This document shows positions 20,101-27,926 of a stretch of DNA of 64,000 nt, in pieces. The notes under the pieces were generated by a model. The model was not told where the DNA came from. It ran no database searches and saw nothing but the letters and a program-made list of their open reading frames with translations. The position numbers and the translations under genes are program-made. Each line of letters starts with the position of its first letter. The stretch's first letter is position 1. The DNA comes from Okibacterium fritillariae (GTDB lineage: Bacteria > Actinomycetota > Actinomycetes > Actinomycetales > Microbacteriaceae), in NCBI RefSeq assembly GCF_900167575.1, contig NZ_FUZP01000001.1, positions 1,922,001-1,986,000 on the forward strand, in the 5' to 3' direction.

Positions 20101-20396
20101 TCGGGCGTGCGCGTCACCCGGTAGCGGTCGCCGTGCACCGAGAACTCGAGCGTGACGAACGAAGGATCCTCGGGGGCGCAGTAGTCACTGCGCAGACGGG
20201 TCTGGCTCGGGCCGCCGTCGAAACGCGGCACGGCGTTGTAGAGCGCGAAGCAGATCGCGTCGAGGATGGTCGACTTGCCCGCACCCGTCTTGCCCGAGAT
20301 GAGGTAGATCCCGTCGTCTTCGAGCGCGTCGAAGTCGATGTGTTGCTCGGCCTTGTACGGCCCGATTCCCGCAAAGGTGAGCGCGTTGATCTTCAT
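17109..20396 (-). CDS. sbcC: Exonuclease subunit SbcC (Rad50-like)
   Basis: 1095-residue ATPase of the SbcCD complex, which processes hairpins and blocked DNA ends. The start MKINALTFAGIGPYK overlaps the sbcD stop by 4 nt. Walker A GKTGAGKST is at residues 33-41. Long coiled-coil arms surround a zinc hook CAVC (about residue 595). Then follow the signature LSGGETFLASLALALGLAE (about 975), Walker B TLFVDEGFGSLD (about 1010) and the H-loop LISHVDAMKE. A three-copy GDGAR repeat with related LNxEAL stretches lies in the first coiled-coil arm (about residues 390-420), which is unusual. The frame is open upstream through sbcD, but only this start matches the family. Confidence 0.95.
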   Translation of the reverse strand: MKINALTFAGIGPYKAEQHIDFDALEDDGIYLISGKTGAGKSTILDAICFALYNAVPRFDGGPSQTRLRSDYCAPEDPSFVTLEFSVHGDRYRVTRTPEYVRPAKRGGGLTTQKQTAVLERLEAGEWRGIAARPVDVFPEIDRIVGLNKDQFLQVILLAQNRFQEFLLAKNDDRLQVLRSLFGTRRFGDLEQNLADRRAALKGEVEALGDTLRRLADRAVATATFEDDAVEDDTAEVDDTDNVKDLIHVNGAAEIPPAEPLSAPAEPDSEWFDRAARSLAPRVASARAALDQATRELDEAEGRVSDAKDLARRQTRRADAAATLERLGEQAADIVTLRARLAAHARAHALWSLLDGVDSADADVSRARVRLADATEALLADAGAAEALDDGARGDGARGDGARGDEVLNVGALNAEALDHEAVNVTARVAEAPAVAAVGVLTAERVGRLVDELNRTLGEMSEALRDEERAVTLAAELATAEERLHDIDARASELRARLDVLPEMQHDLRTQRDAARLTAARRDDLSASVDDLARKLEAARAGERAEQAAAGALRAEADAVSEHARVAGELSDLFSRRLNGDAAHLAAQLEPGEPCAVCGSREHPQPAVADGEAVTDEALDEGRARVERADQKSKKAADRRRAADDEVAALKIASAGRTPDELSQDLDGETAALKAAEAARAEAAKLDRDIERLDTEHTDAAAASEQLHLERAVVADTLAGLKSRLAEARDRVTSQRGSFDTVAERAGSIRQTVSVAARFLTAAESAEGAEQALEQARAAVARALADSDFSSLDELRAAHLEPGEQAAHAATVRQHDAGLAAAEATLAEPELQGVPAEPVDVGIVSEERDRARERVAHASDVHAAMRERQRTLDAIVAEATATLHTGGEQLAAYNTIRGLANAVEGKEPNDKRMHLEAYVLAAELEEIIAAANARLHTMTSGRFRLEHDDSRAYRGASSGLGLAIRDEYTGRARATASLSGGETFLASLALALGLAEIVTSRAGGITLETLFVDEGFGSLDRETLDITLSTLDSLRTGGRTVGLISHVDAMKEQIPSRLRITSGPTGASTVRQDAVISPLDSVAGPTPAERKTAGA
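19182..19226 (+). repeat. 15-bp tandem repeat inside sbcC, three exact copies
   Basis: Three identical copies of GTCGCCCCGGGCCCC, followed by a partial fourth. On the minus strand they encode GDGAR pentapeptides in the coiled-coil region. Perfect identity suggests recent expansion. Confidence 0.9.
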
Positions 20397-21541
20397 GACG
20401 CCACCCCGTCGGCGTCGAGCTCGCCGAGCGCATCGAGCACGAGGTCGCGCTCGGCGTCGGTGAGCGCCTGACCGTTGCGCACGTGGCCGAGGAAACCGTC
20501 GACGATGTCGAGGTCGCTCTTCTGGGCGATGCGCGCCGCATAGCTCTCGGTCGATGCGGGCGCGACGGTGGCCGGCCGGTGCTCGAGCGTGGCGCACCAG
20601 GGGAAGCGCGCGCGCAGGCGGGCCATGGCGTCGAGCGGCCGCACGTCGTCGGTGAGGATGGCCGACACCCAGTCTTCTTCGGCAGTCGCGAACCGGTCGA
20701 GCGTGAGCAGCTCGTCGATCGTGCCCGTCAGCACCGACAGCCGGCGCGGGATGGGAAGGTCGACCCAGCGGGCACCCCGGAAGCCGTCGTCGAGGTCGAC
20801 GATCCAGACCCCCCGCGGCTTGCCCGCCTCGGAGAACGAATAGTGCAGGGGCGCCCCCGAATAGCGGATACGTTCGGCGAGAACCGCCCGGCCGTGAATG
20901 TGCCCGAGCGCCACGTAATCGGGACCGTCGAAGACATCGAGCGACACGATGTCGAGCCCACCGGCGGTGATGTCCCTCTCGACATCCGATGCCTCGTCGG
21001 GGGCGCCGACCGCGCCGACGAAACTGTGCGAGACGACGACGTAGCGGCCCCCGCGCGAAGCCGCATCGTCGCGGATGCGCTGCATGACGCGCGCCAGGAC
21101 GTCGTTGTGCCGCCGCAGGGTCTCGCCGGGAAAGAGATGGCGCACGAGCGACGGCTCGAGATAGGGGATGCCGTAGATGTGCACGCCGTCGACCGTGACG
21201 GGTTCGAGCACACGCTCGGGATCGGTGAGCACGTGGATGCCGGCGAGCCGCGCGAAACTGGCCTGAAACCCGAGTCGCGCCGCCGAATCGTGATTGCCAC
21301 TCGTGGCGACGACCACGGCACCGGCCTCGCGGAGAGCCGTGAGCGCCGCCGTGAGCACACGGAAATGCTCGCCCGACGGCATCGCGGAATCGAAGATGTC
21401 GCCGGCGACGATGACGACGTCGACCCGCTCGTCGCGCACGACCTGGGCCAACGACTGCAACACGTCGTGCAGCGCCTCGACGGTGGCATGGCCGTGGAAC
21501 GTGCGGCCGATATGCCAGTCGGAGGTGTGCAGGATGCGCAT
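20393..21541 (-). CDS. sbcD: Exonuclease subunit SbcD (Mre11-like)
   Basis: 382-residue Mn-dependent nuclease subunit. Phosphoesterase motifs appear in order: DWHIGR (residues 8-13), GDIFDSAMP, TSGNHDS, VVSHSFV and GHIHGR. A capping domain follows, with YSGAPLHYSFSEAGKPRG typical of SbcD. The C-terminal part (about 270-382) binds the SbcC coiled coil base. It is the first gene of the sbcDC operon. Upstream is a 234-nt region with GC-rich repeats. Confidence 0.95.
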   Translation of the reverse strand: MRILHTSDWHIGRTFHGHATVEALHDVLQSLAQVVRDERVDVVIVAGDIFDSAMPSGEHFRVLTAALTALREAGAVVVATSGNHDSAARLGFQASFARLAGIHVLTDPERVLEPVTVDGVHIYGIPYLEPSLVRHLFPGETLRRHNDVLARVMQRIRDDAASRGGRYVVVSHSFVGAVGAPDEASDVERDITAGGLDIVSLDVFDGPDYVALGHIHGRAVLAERIRYSGAPLHYSFSEAGKPRGVWIVDLDDGFRGARWVDLPIPRRLSVLTGTIDELLTLDRFATAEEDWVSAILTDDVRPLDAMARLRARFPWCATLEHRPATVAPASTESYAARIAQKSDLDIVDGFLGHVRNGQALTDAERDLVLDALGELDADGVAS

Positions 21542-21592
21542 GTGTCGAGCCTACTGAGCACCCCCGACATCCCGCGGCCGCCACGGCAGACT

Positions 21593-21662
21593 GCGGCACA
21601 GCGAACCACGGCACCTCACCGCACGGCACAGCACCGCACGGCACGGCACGGCACCGCGGCAC
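21593..21662 (+). repeat. Degenerate CGGCA(C) repeat between sbcD and an acidic-protein gene
   Basis: About ten imperfect copies of CACGGCA/CGGCAC words in 70 nt, in the divergent intergenic region. It encodes nothing convincing and could be a slippage product or a weak structural element. Confidence 0.7.
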
Positions 21663-21775
21663 CCTACGCGCGAACGCGGTCCCACGCCATCCCCTGTCGC
21701 GCCCGTCGGTCATGTCGTTGGATTGTGTGGTGCGGCCGACCAACGTGCCGCTTCGACACGGTATGGAGGAATCAC

Positions 21776-22192
21776 ATGAGCACGACAGACGGATCGACGC
21801 CCGGCGTCCAGTCCCACGTTCCCGGTGAAGACGACAGCGACAGCTCGATCGGCGGCGTCGCTCCTGACGGCACGGCGCTCAGCCACGTCGACGACGACTC
21901 CCTTCCCGCCGAGGACGGCCTGAGCTCGGGCGGCGACACGGTCGCTGACGACGCCGACACCGCTGACGACGACGCCGCAACGGCACAGACCGACTCGGAT
22001 GTCGCGTCCGACCTCGACGCCGCCGACGAGGCCGACTCCCCCGAACACCGTTCGGGAACGGGCGACAACGCGGCCGAGGACGTCGACGGCCCGGGTGCCG
22101 CCGACAAGGGCGCCGCTCCGAGTGGTTCGGCCGCCGAACAGGGCGACGACGCCGTGCGCGCCGCGCAGGCGAGCGCCTTCACGCACCCCTGA
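21776..22192 (+). CDS. Acidic, disordered hypothetical protein
   Basis: 138 residues starting behind GGAGGA at a spacing of five. About one quarter of residues are Asp/Glu, the rest mostly Ala, Ser, Gly and Thr. There are no Cys or Trp and no hydrophobic segment. Runs such as DDADTADDDAATAQTDSD indicate an intrinsically disordered chain. A terminator follows immediately, so it is a single-gene unit. No family was recognised. A role as histone-mimic, anti-DNA or stress-related filler protein would be speculation. Confidence 0.6.
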   Translation: MSTTDGSTPGVQSHVPGEDDSDSSIGGVAPDGTALSHVDDDSLPAEDGLSSGGDTVADDADTADDDAATAQTDSDVASDLDAADEADSPEHRSGTGDNAAEDVDGPGAADKGAAPSGSAAEQGDDAVRAAQASAFTHP

Positions 22193-22213
22193 TCTTCAGC
22201 GCCTGAGAACGAG

Positions 22214-22248
22214 TGTGGCCCCCGCGCGCGATGCGTTCGGGGGCCACA
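22214..22248. terminator. Bidirectional terminator
   Basis: Perfect 11-bp stem TGTGGCCCCCG / CGGGGGCCACA with a 13-nt loop. It lies 22 nt after the acidic-protein stop and 16 nt before the convergent VOC gene end. Confidence 0.75.
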
Positions 22249-22263
22249 GTGCGCTCCAGTCGC

Positions 22264-22743
22264 TCAGCCTTCGCGGGCGGCCTTCAGCAGCGCGACATCC
22301 AGCTTGTCCATCTTCATCATGGCTTCCATGACGCGTCCCGCGACTCCGGGCCGAGGGTCGGACAAGCCCTCGTCGAGGGCGGCAGGAACGATCTGCCACG
22401 ACAGGCCGAACTTGTCGACGAGCCATCCGCACCGGCTCGGCGCACCACCGTCGGCGATCAGGGAATCCCAGAGAAAGTCGATGCGCTCTTGCGTGTCGGC
22501 CCGCACGAACAACGAGATGGCCGGGTTGAACTGATACATCGGCCCGCCGTTGAGGGCATTCATCTCGAGGCCCTCGAGCACGAACGAGACGGCCAGCGCC
22601 TGCCCGGCCTGCGGCGTGCCCTCGGGGTAGCGCGACACGTTCGTGATGCGCGAGTCGTCGAAGATCGACACATACAGCTCGGCGGCCTCTTCGGCGCGGT
22701 CGTCGAACCAGAGGAACGGGCTGATGGTCTGCATGGTGGTCAT
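22264..22743 (-). CDS. VOC-superfamily protein (PhnB-like)
   Basis: 159 residues of the vicinal-oxygen-chelate fold, in the subgroup often mislabelled 3-demethylubiquinone methyltransferase. Diagnostic stretches are ISPFLWFDDRAEEAAELYVSIF at the N-terminus, GPMYQFNPAISLFV in the middle, and CGWLVDKFGLSWQIVPAAL. The C-terminus (AMMKMDKLDVALLKAAREG) is also typical. Metal-binding positions appear only partly conserved, as in relatives without known activity. Function unknown. Confidence 0.88.
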   Translation of the reverse strand: MTTMQTISPFLWFDDRAEEAAELYVSIFDDSRITNVSRYPEGTPQAGQALAVSFVLEGLEMNALNGGPMYQFNPAISLFVRADTQERIDFLWDSLIADGGAPSRCGWLVDKFGLSWQIVPAALDEGLSDPRPGVAGRVMEAMMKMDKLDVALLKAAREG

Positions 22744-22793
22744 GCTAGACCTCGCCCGCTCCCCCGGCTAGGGCTCACCGACCAGCGAGCGCC

Positions 22794-23576
22794 CTAGTAC
22801 TTGTAGGACTGCCCGCCGTCGATGGGGATGACGGTGGCGTTGACGAACGAGGCCTCGCCCGACAGCAGGAACGCGACGACCGCGCCGACCTCGTGCGGCT
22901 TGCCGAAACGCTTGGCCGGGTTGACGCTCACGAACTCGGTGCCGGCTTCTTCCCAGTTGACGGGGTCGATCTGCTTGAGGGATGCCTCCACCATGGGCGT
23001 CATGATGGCGCCGGGTGCGATGGCGTTGATGGTGATACCGAACTGGCCGTATTCGATGGCCGAGTTGCGGGTCAGGCCCACGACGCCGTGCTTGGCGGCC
23101 GCGTAGCCGGACTGGTTGCCCACGCCGCGGATGCCGCCGACGGAGGCCGTGTTGACGACCGAGCCCGAGCCCTGCTCCTTCATGACCTTGAGCACGTGCT
23201 TGAGGCCGAAGAAGACGCCGTTGAGGTTGATGCCGATGACCTTGGCGAACTCGTCGCTGCCGAAGTCTTCGGTGAGGTTCTGCTTGCCTTCGATGCCGGC
23301 GTTGTTGTAGAAACCGTCGATCTTGCCGAAGCGTTCGACCGTCTTCGCGACGTAGTTCTCGACATCCGCTTCCTTCGAGACGTCGGCGGTGATCGTCTCG
23401 AGCTGGGCGTCGGGGGCGACCTCGAGGATGGCCGCCTTGACGTCGTCGAGACCCTGCGCGTTGAGGTCGACGAGCGAGAGCGCGCCGCCCTCGCGAGCGA
23501 TGTGGAGTGCGGTGGCCTTGCCGAGACCGGAGGCCGCGCCAGTGATCAGGACGACTTTGCCCTCGAACCGTGTCAT
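22794..23576 (-). CDS. Levodione-reductase-like short-chain dehydrogenase
   Basis: 260-residue NAD(H)-dependent SDR. It has the cofactor loop TGAASGLG (residues 13-20), NNAG, the catalytic Ser in NTASVGG, and YAAAK. The blocks FYNNAGIEGKQN, GNQSGYAAAKHGVVGLTRNSA and NATVIPIDGGQS closely resemble the levodione reductase of Leifsonia (Corynebacterium) aquatica as I remember it, which reduces a cyclohexanedione. The start MTRFEGK is chosen because AGAAAGG lies eight bases before it; an upstream ATG adds eight residues without a ribosome site. It is followed on the same strand by the VOC gene after 50 nt. Confidence 0.88.
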   Translation of the reverse strand: MTRFEGKVVLITGAASGLGKATALHIAREGGALSLVDLNAQGLDDVKAAILEVAPDAQLETITADVSKEADVENYVAKTVERFGKIDGFYNNAGIEGKQNLTEDFGSDEFAKVIGINLNGVFFGLKHVLKVMKEQGSGSVVNTASVGGIRGVGNQSGYAAAKHGVVGLTRNSAIEYGQFGITINAIAPGAIMTPMVEASLKQIDPVNWEEAGTEFVSVNPAKRFGKPHEVGAVVAFLLSGEASFVNATVIPIDGGQSYKY

Positions 23577-23642
23577 GAGTGAAACCTTTCTTTTCGACAT
23601 CTGTCGATTAGGTTCCAGCGTACGCCTCTTTCTGGCCGCTCG

Positions 23643-26303
23643 TCAGGCCCCCAGCTGCCCCACCCTGTCGATGCGCACGACCGCCACGCCCTGTTCGTCC
23701 GACTCGGCCAGATCGACCGTCGCGCTGATGCCCCAGTCGTGGTCGCCGGCCGGGTCGGCCAGGATCTGCCGCACCACCCAGGTGCCGGGCTGCTCGTCGA
23801 CCAGCAGCAACGAGGCACTGCGCGCCGCCGCATCCGTGCCGATGGGCGAGAGTGGGCGGGATGACTCGGTGTCCTCGTATTCGGCGAAGAATCCGTCGAG
23901 GGCGTCACGCCAGGCATCCGCGTCGAAACCCGAGGCCGCATCGAGTTCGCCGAGCCCCTCGTAGTCCTCGCGGGCGGCGAGCTGCACGCGCCGGAACATC
24001 TCGTTGCGCACCAGCACCCGAAAAGCGCGCACGTTGTTGGTGAGCCGCTTGGGCGCGGGCGGCACCACACTGTCGGGGTCGCCCGGATCGAACGACGGGT
24101 GGATGAGCTCCTCCCACTCGTCGAGCAGACTCGAATCCACCTGCCGCACCAGTTCACCCAGCCACTCGATCAGGTCGCGCAGCTCGTCGGTCTTCGCCTC
24201 GTCGGGGATGGTCTGACGCGCCGCCCGGAACGCGTCGGACAGGTAACGCAGCACGAGCCCCTCCGACCGCGCCAGCTTGTAGAACGAGATGAAGTCACCG
24301 AAGGTCATGGCGCGCTCATACATATCGCGCACGACCGATTTGGGCCGCAACTCGAAGTCGCCGATCCACGGCTGCGTGGCCGAATAGGTCTCGAACATGG
24401 CGTCGAGCATCTCTTCGAGGGGCTTCGGATGCGTGATCCCCTCGAGAATCTCCATGCGCTCGTCGTATTCGATGCCGTCGGCCTTCATCTGGGCCACGGC
24501 CTCGCCGCGCGCCATGAACTGCTGCGCCGACAACACGGGACGCGGGTCGTCGAGCGTGGCCTCGAGCACCGAGATGGTGTCGAGCGCGTAGTTCTCGTTC
24601 TCGGGGTCGAGCACGTCGAAGACCGCCAACGCGAAGGGCGACAGCGGCTGGTTGAGCGCGAAGTTCGGCTGCAGGTCGACGGTCAGGCGAATGGTCGCAC
24701 GCCCGCCATCCGGGCTCTCGATCTGTTCGACGATCTCGGCCGTGCGCAGGCTGCGGTAGATGGACAGCGCCTGGCGCAGCAGGGCCAACTGTTTGGCGCG
24801 CGGCTCGTGGTTGTCCTCGAGCAGCGTGCGCACGGTCGTGAAGACGTCGCCGCCCTGCCCGATGAGGTTGAGCATCATGGCGTGTGTGATCTGCATGCTC
24901 GCGGTGAGCGTCTCGGGTTCGGCGGTCATGAGGCGCTGGAAGCTGGGCTCGCCCCACGAGACGAAGCCGTCGGGCGCTTTCTTGCGCACGATCTTGCGGA
25001 TCTTCTTGGGGTCGTCGCCCGCCTTGGCGATGGCCTTCGCGTTCTCGGTCTCGTGCTCGGGGGCCTGCACGACGACGGTTCCGGCGGTGTCGTATCCGGC
25101 CCGGCCCGCGCGCCCGGCGATCTGGTGGAATTCGCGCGCGTTGAGCTGCCGCATCCGCTGCCCGTCATATTTGGTGAGGGCGGTCAGGAGCACTGTGCGG
25201 ATGGGCACGTTGATGCCCACGCCGAGCGTGTCGGTGCCGCAGATCACGCGCAGCAGCCCCTTCTGTGCCAGCTGTTCGACGAGACGGCGGTACTTCGGCA
25301 GCATTCCCGCGTGGTGCACACCGATTCCCGAGCGGATGAGGCGGGACAGCGTCTTGCCGAACGACGTCGTGAAGCGGAACCCCCCGATGAGCTCGGCGAT
25401 GGCGTCGCGCTGTTCGCGCGTGACGACCTTGATGCTCGTCATGGCCTGCGCGCGTTCGAGGGCCGCGAGCTGCGAGAAGTGCACGATGTAGATGGGTGAC
25501 TGGCCGGTCTGCAGCAGGTCTTCGACGGTCTCGTGCACGGGGGTCTTGGCGTAGTAGTAATGCAGCGGCACGGGTCGCTCGACGCCCGTGACCGTGGCCG
25601 TCGGGCGGCCGGTGCGCGCTGTGAGGTCTTTCGCGAGCCACTCGACGTCGCCGAGCGTGGCCGACATGAGGAGGAACTGCGCCTTCGGCAGCGTGAGGAG
25701 CGGCACCTGCCAGGCCCAGCCGCGATCGGGGTCGGAGTAGAAGTGGAACTCGTCCATGACGACCTGGCCCACGTCGGCCGCGTCACCCTGCCGGAGTGCG
25801 AGGTTGGCGAGAATCTCGGCCGTGCAGCAGATGATCGGCGCGTCGCCGTTGACCGACGAGTCGCCCGTGACCATGCCCACGTTCTCGGCGCCGAAGATCT
25901 CGACCAGCGCGAAGAACTTCTCCGAGACGAGCGCCTTGATGGGGGCGGTGTAGTAGCTGCGCTTCCCCTCCGCGAGAGCTGCGAAATGGGCACCGATCGC
26001 GACGAGCGATTTTCCCGTTCCGGTGGGGGTCGAGAGGATGACATTCGCCCCCGTCACGATCTCGAGCACCGCCTCCTCCTGCGCCGGGTAGAGCGAGAGG
26101 CCGCGGCCGCCCGCCCACTCCTCGAAACGCTCGAAGACGACATCCGGGTCGTAGCTGTCGGGCAGGCGGGCCGTGAGTGTGGGCGCGGGCGGCACGGATG
26201 CTGCAGCCTGATCGTCCGCGGAATCGGCCGCGCGATCGTTCGCGGGATCGGTCGCCGAAGCGGGGACGGAGGTGGTGTCGTCGGCAGGTTCGGCGTCAGT
26301 CAT
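23643..26303 (-). CDS. Ski2-like DEAD/DEAH helicase with DUF3516
   Basis: 886-residue superfamily 2 helicase. An acidic, disordered N-terminus of about 45 residues precedes STPTGTGKS (Walker A, about residue 90), DEFHFY (motif II, about 182), MSATLG (motif III) and HQIAGRAGRAG (motif VI, about 391). The C-terminal half (about 460-886) is the DUF3516 region that defines this mostly actinobacterial helicase type. It likely acts on RNA or DNA in the cytoplasm; substrate unknown. The neighbouring SDR lies 66 nt downstream on the same strand, and a divergent operon starts 61 nt upstream. Confidence 0.92.
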   Translation of the reverse strand: MTDAEPADDTTSVPASATDPANDRAADSADDQAAASVPPAPTLTARLPDSYDPDVVFERFEEWAGGRGLSLYPAQEEAVLEIVTGANVILSTPTGTGKSLVAIGAHFAALAEGKRSYYTAPIKALVSEKFFALVEIFGAENVGMVTGDSSVNGDAPIICCTAEILANLALRQGDAADVGQVVMDEFHFYSDPDRGWAWQVPLLTLPKAQFLLMSATLGDVEWLAKDLTARTGRPTATVTGVERPVPLHYYYAKTPVHETVEDLLQTGQSPIYIVHFSQLAALERAQAMTSIKVVTREQRDAIAELIGGFRFTTSFGKTLSRLIRSGIGVHHAGMLPKYRRLVEQLAQKGLLRVICGTDTLGVGINVPIRTVLLTALTKYDGQRMRQLNAREFHQIAGRAGRAGYDTAGTVVVQAPEHETENAKAIAKAGDDPKKIRKIVRKKAPDGFVSWGEPSFQRLMTAEPETLTASMQITHAMMLNLIGQGGDVFTTVRTLLEDNHEPRAKQLALLRQALSIYRSLRTAEIVEQIESPDGGRATIRLTVDLQPNFALNQPLSPFALAVFDVLDPENENYALDTISVLEATLDDPRPVLSAQQFMARGEAVAQMKADGIEYDERMEILEGITHPKPLEEMLDAMFETYSATQPWIGDFELRPKSVVRDMYERAMTFGDFISFYKLARSEGLVLRYLSDAFRAARQTIPDEAKTDELRDLIEWLGELVRQVDSSLLDEWEELIHPSFDPGDPDSVVPPAPKRLTNNVRAFRVLVRNEMFRRVQLAAREDYEGLGELDAASGFDADAWRDALDGFFAEYEDTESSRPLSPIGTDAAARSASLLLVDEQPGTWVVRQILADPAGDHDWGISATVDLAESDEQGVAVVRIDRVGQLGA

Positions 26304-26364
26304 GATGCTTCGATCCTGCCCTACTGTCGGGTTTCCTGTCGGACGTCTCTCCTACACTGCACTC

Positions 26365-26634
26365 ATGCCCTCGCTCGATCCGACCGCCGAACTGCGCGCC
26401 CTGCCCCTCGGCGCGCGCGTCGTCGTGCGCTGGGCGCTGCGTGACGGCATGCCAGAGGCCGACGGCATCCATCGCTATACGGATGCCTTGGGCGTGCTCT
26501 TTTCGCGTGACGACTCGGGCATCGACGTCGAGACGACACGCGGGCCCGTGCACATCGGCTGGGGCGACGTGTTGGCCGGCAAACGCGTGCCCGACCCGCC
26601 CGCGAGGCGCACCCGCGACAGGAGCACCGCATGA
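26365..26634 (+). CDS. Small SH3-like protein (Rv0428c N-domain type)
   Basis: 89 residues. The pattern LGARVVVRWALRDG...YTDALGVLFSRDDSGIDVETTRGPVHIGWGDVLAGKRVPDPP is a small beta-barrel domain found at the N-terminus of some actinobacterial GNAT acetyltransferases such as mycobacterial Rv0428c. Here it stands alone: no GNAT domain follows, and the stop overlaps the protease start by 4 nt. It may be a stand-alone version or a remnant split from its enzyme. The Arg/basic C-terminus PARRTRDRSTA has no further features. Assignment is by pattern recognition. Confidence 0.75.
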   Translation: MPSLDPTAELRALPLGARVVVRWALRDGMPEADGIHRYTDALGVLFSRDDSGIDVETTRGPVHIGWGDVLAGKRVPDPPARRTRDRSTA

Positions 26635-27818
26635 CCGAGACCCACTGGATCGTCGACATCCTGCTCGTGATCCTGCTCGTGTCCTACCTCGTCTATGGCT
26701 ACCGCGTGGGCATTCTGCGCACGCTGTTCGGCATCGCGGGGCTCGTGCTCGGAGGCATCGCGGCGTACTTCGTGGTGCCGCTCGCGGCGACCGCCGTTCC
26801 GCCCGAGTGGCGCGTGCTCACGGTGATCGTGGTGGCACTGCTGCTGCTGTCCCTGGGCTTCACGGTCGGCGCGACGATCGGGCGCGTGCTGCGGCGCGGC
26901 GTGCAGATCGTCAAACTCGGTTTCGTCGACCGACTGCTGGGGGCCGTCGCCAACGTGGTCGTCGCTGCACTCATGCTCGGCCTCATCGCGTCGCAGGTGA
27001 GCGCGCTCGGCGTGCCCGCGCTCACTCAGATGACGGCGTCCTCCGCGGTCATCAAGGCCATCGACGGTCTCACGCCCGATCCGGTCAAGACGTGGCTCGC
27101 GCAGGTGCGCACGGCGGCCGTCGACGACGCGCTGCCCTGGATCACCGAGGCGCTCGGCGTGCCGAGCGAGACGCCCGATGTGCCCGATGTGGCCACCGAT
27201 TCGGCCTCCCTCGCCGCCTCGGCCGACTCGGTCGTGCGCATCTCGGGCACGGCCGCCGAATGCGGGCTCGGGCTCACGGGTTCGGGTTTCGTCGTGTCCG
27301 ACGACCGCGTCGTCACCAACGCGCACGTGCTGGCGGGCGTCACCGACCCCGTGATCGAGGCACCCAACGAGTTGCCCCGGCCGGGGCGTGTCGTCTACTT
27401 CGACCCGGTCGACGACCTGGCCGTCATCGCCGTCGACGATCTGGATGCGCGGCCGATCCCTCTCGGCCAGAACCTCGCCGCGGGGGCCGACGCCGTGGTC
27501 GACGGGTATCCGCACGGCGGACCGTTCACGACCGGCCCGGCCGGTGTGCTGAGCGTGAGCTCGTTGCGCGTTCCCGACATCCGCAACGAATCGTCGAGCG
27601 ACCGCAGCGTGTACACCCTGGCCGCCAACGTGCAGCCCGGCAACTCGGGCGGGCCGTTGCTCGCCACCGACGGCACGGTCGTGGGCGTCGTGTTCGCGCG
27701 CGCGACGACCGTGCAGAACGTCGGTTACGCCATGACGCTCGCCGAGCTGTCGCCTGTGGCCGCGCAGGCGGCGTCGCTCGACGCTCCCGTGTCGTCGGGC
27801 GGCTGCATTCGGGAGTAG
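26631..27818 (+). CDS. MarP-type membrane serine protease (CvpA + trypsin-like)
   Basis: 395 residues. Four N-terminal transmembrane helices form a CvpA/colicin-V-like domain (about residues 1-150), followed by an extracytoplasmic chymotrypsin-fold protease. The catalytic triad is visible as TNAHV (His near 231), DDLAVI (Asp near 262) and GNSGGP (Ser near 339). This architecture matches mycobacterial MarP (Rv3671c), needed for acid tolerance. The two Cys residues (AECGLG and GGCIRE) may form the disulfide reported for MarP. It overlaps the SH3-like gene by 4 nt. Confidence 0.92.
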   Translation: MTETHWIVDILLVILLVSYLVYGYRVGILRTLFGIAGLVLGGIAAYFVVPLAATAVPPEWRVLTVIVVALLLLSLGFTVGATIGRVLRRGVQIVKLGFVDRLLGAVANVVVAALMLGLIASQVSALGVPALTQMTASSAVIKAIDGLTPDPVKTWLAQVRTAAVDDALPWITEALGVPSETPDVPDVATDSASLAASADSVVRISGTAAECGLGLTGSGFVVSDDRVVTNAHVLAGVTDPVIEAPNELPRPGRVVYFDPVDDLAVIAVDDLDARPIPLGQNLAAGADAVVDGYPHGGPFTTGPAGVLSVSSLRVPDIRNESSSDRSVYTLAANVQPGNSGGPLLATDGTVVGVVFARATTVQNVGYAMTLAELSPVAAQAASLDAPVSSGGCIRE

Positions 27819-27926
27819 ACGAGGTTCAGCGGGGTCCGCGCCCGTCACGCTCCGGGCGCACGGGTCCCAGCCCGCTCCGCTCGCGACGCACCCGCGAACA
27901 TCAGCCGTGGCGAGTAAACTCGCCCA

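Noticed and set aside
20397-21743. Possible N-terminal extension of SbcC through the sbcD region
   Set aside because: The frame is open but Arg-rich without motifs, and overlaps the entire sbcD gene; SbcC family start is at MKINALTF.
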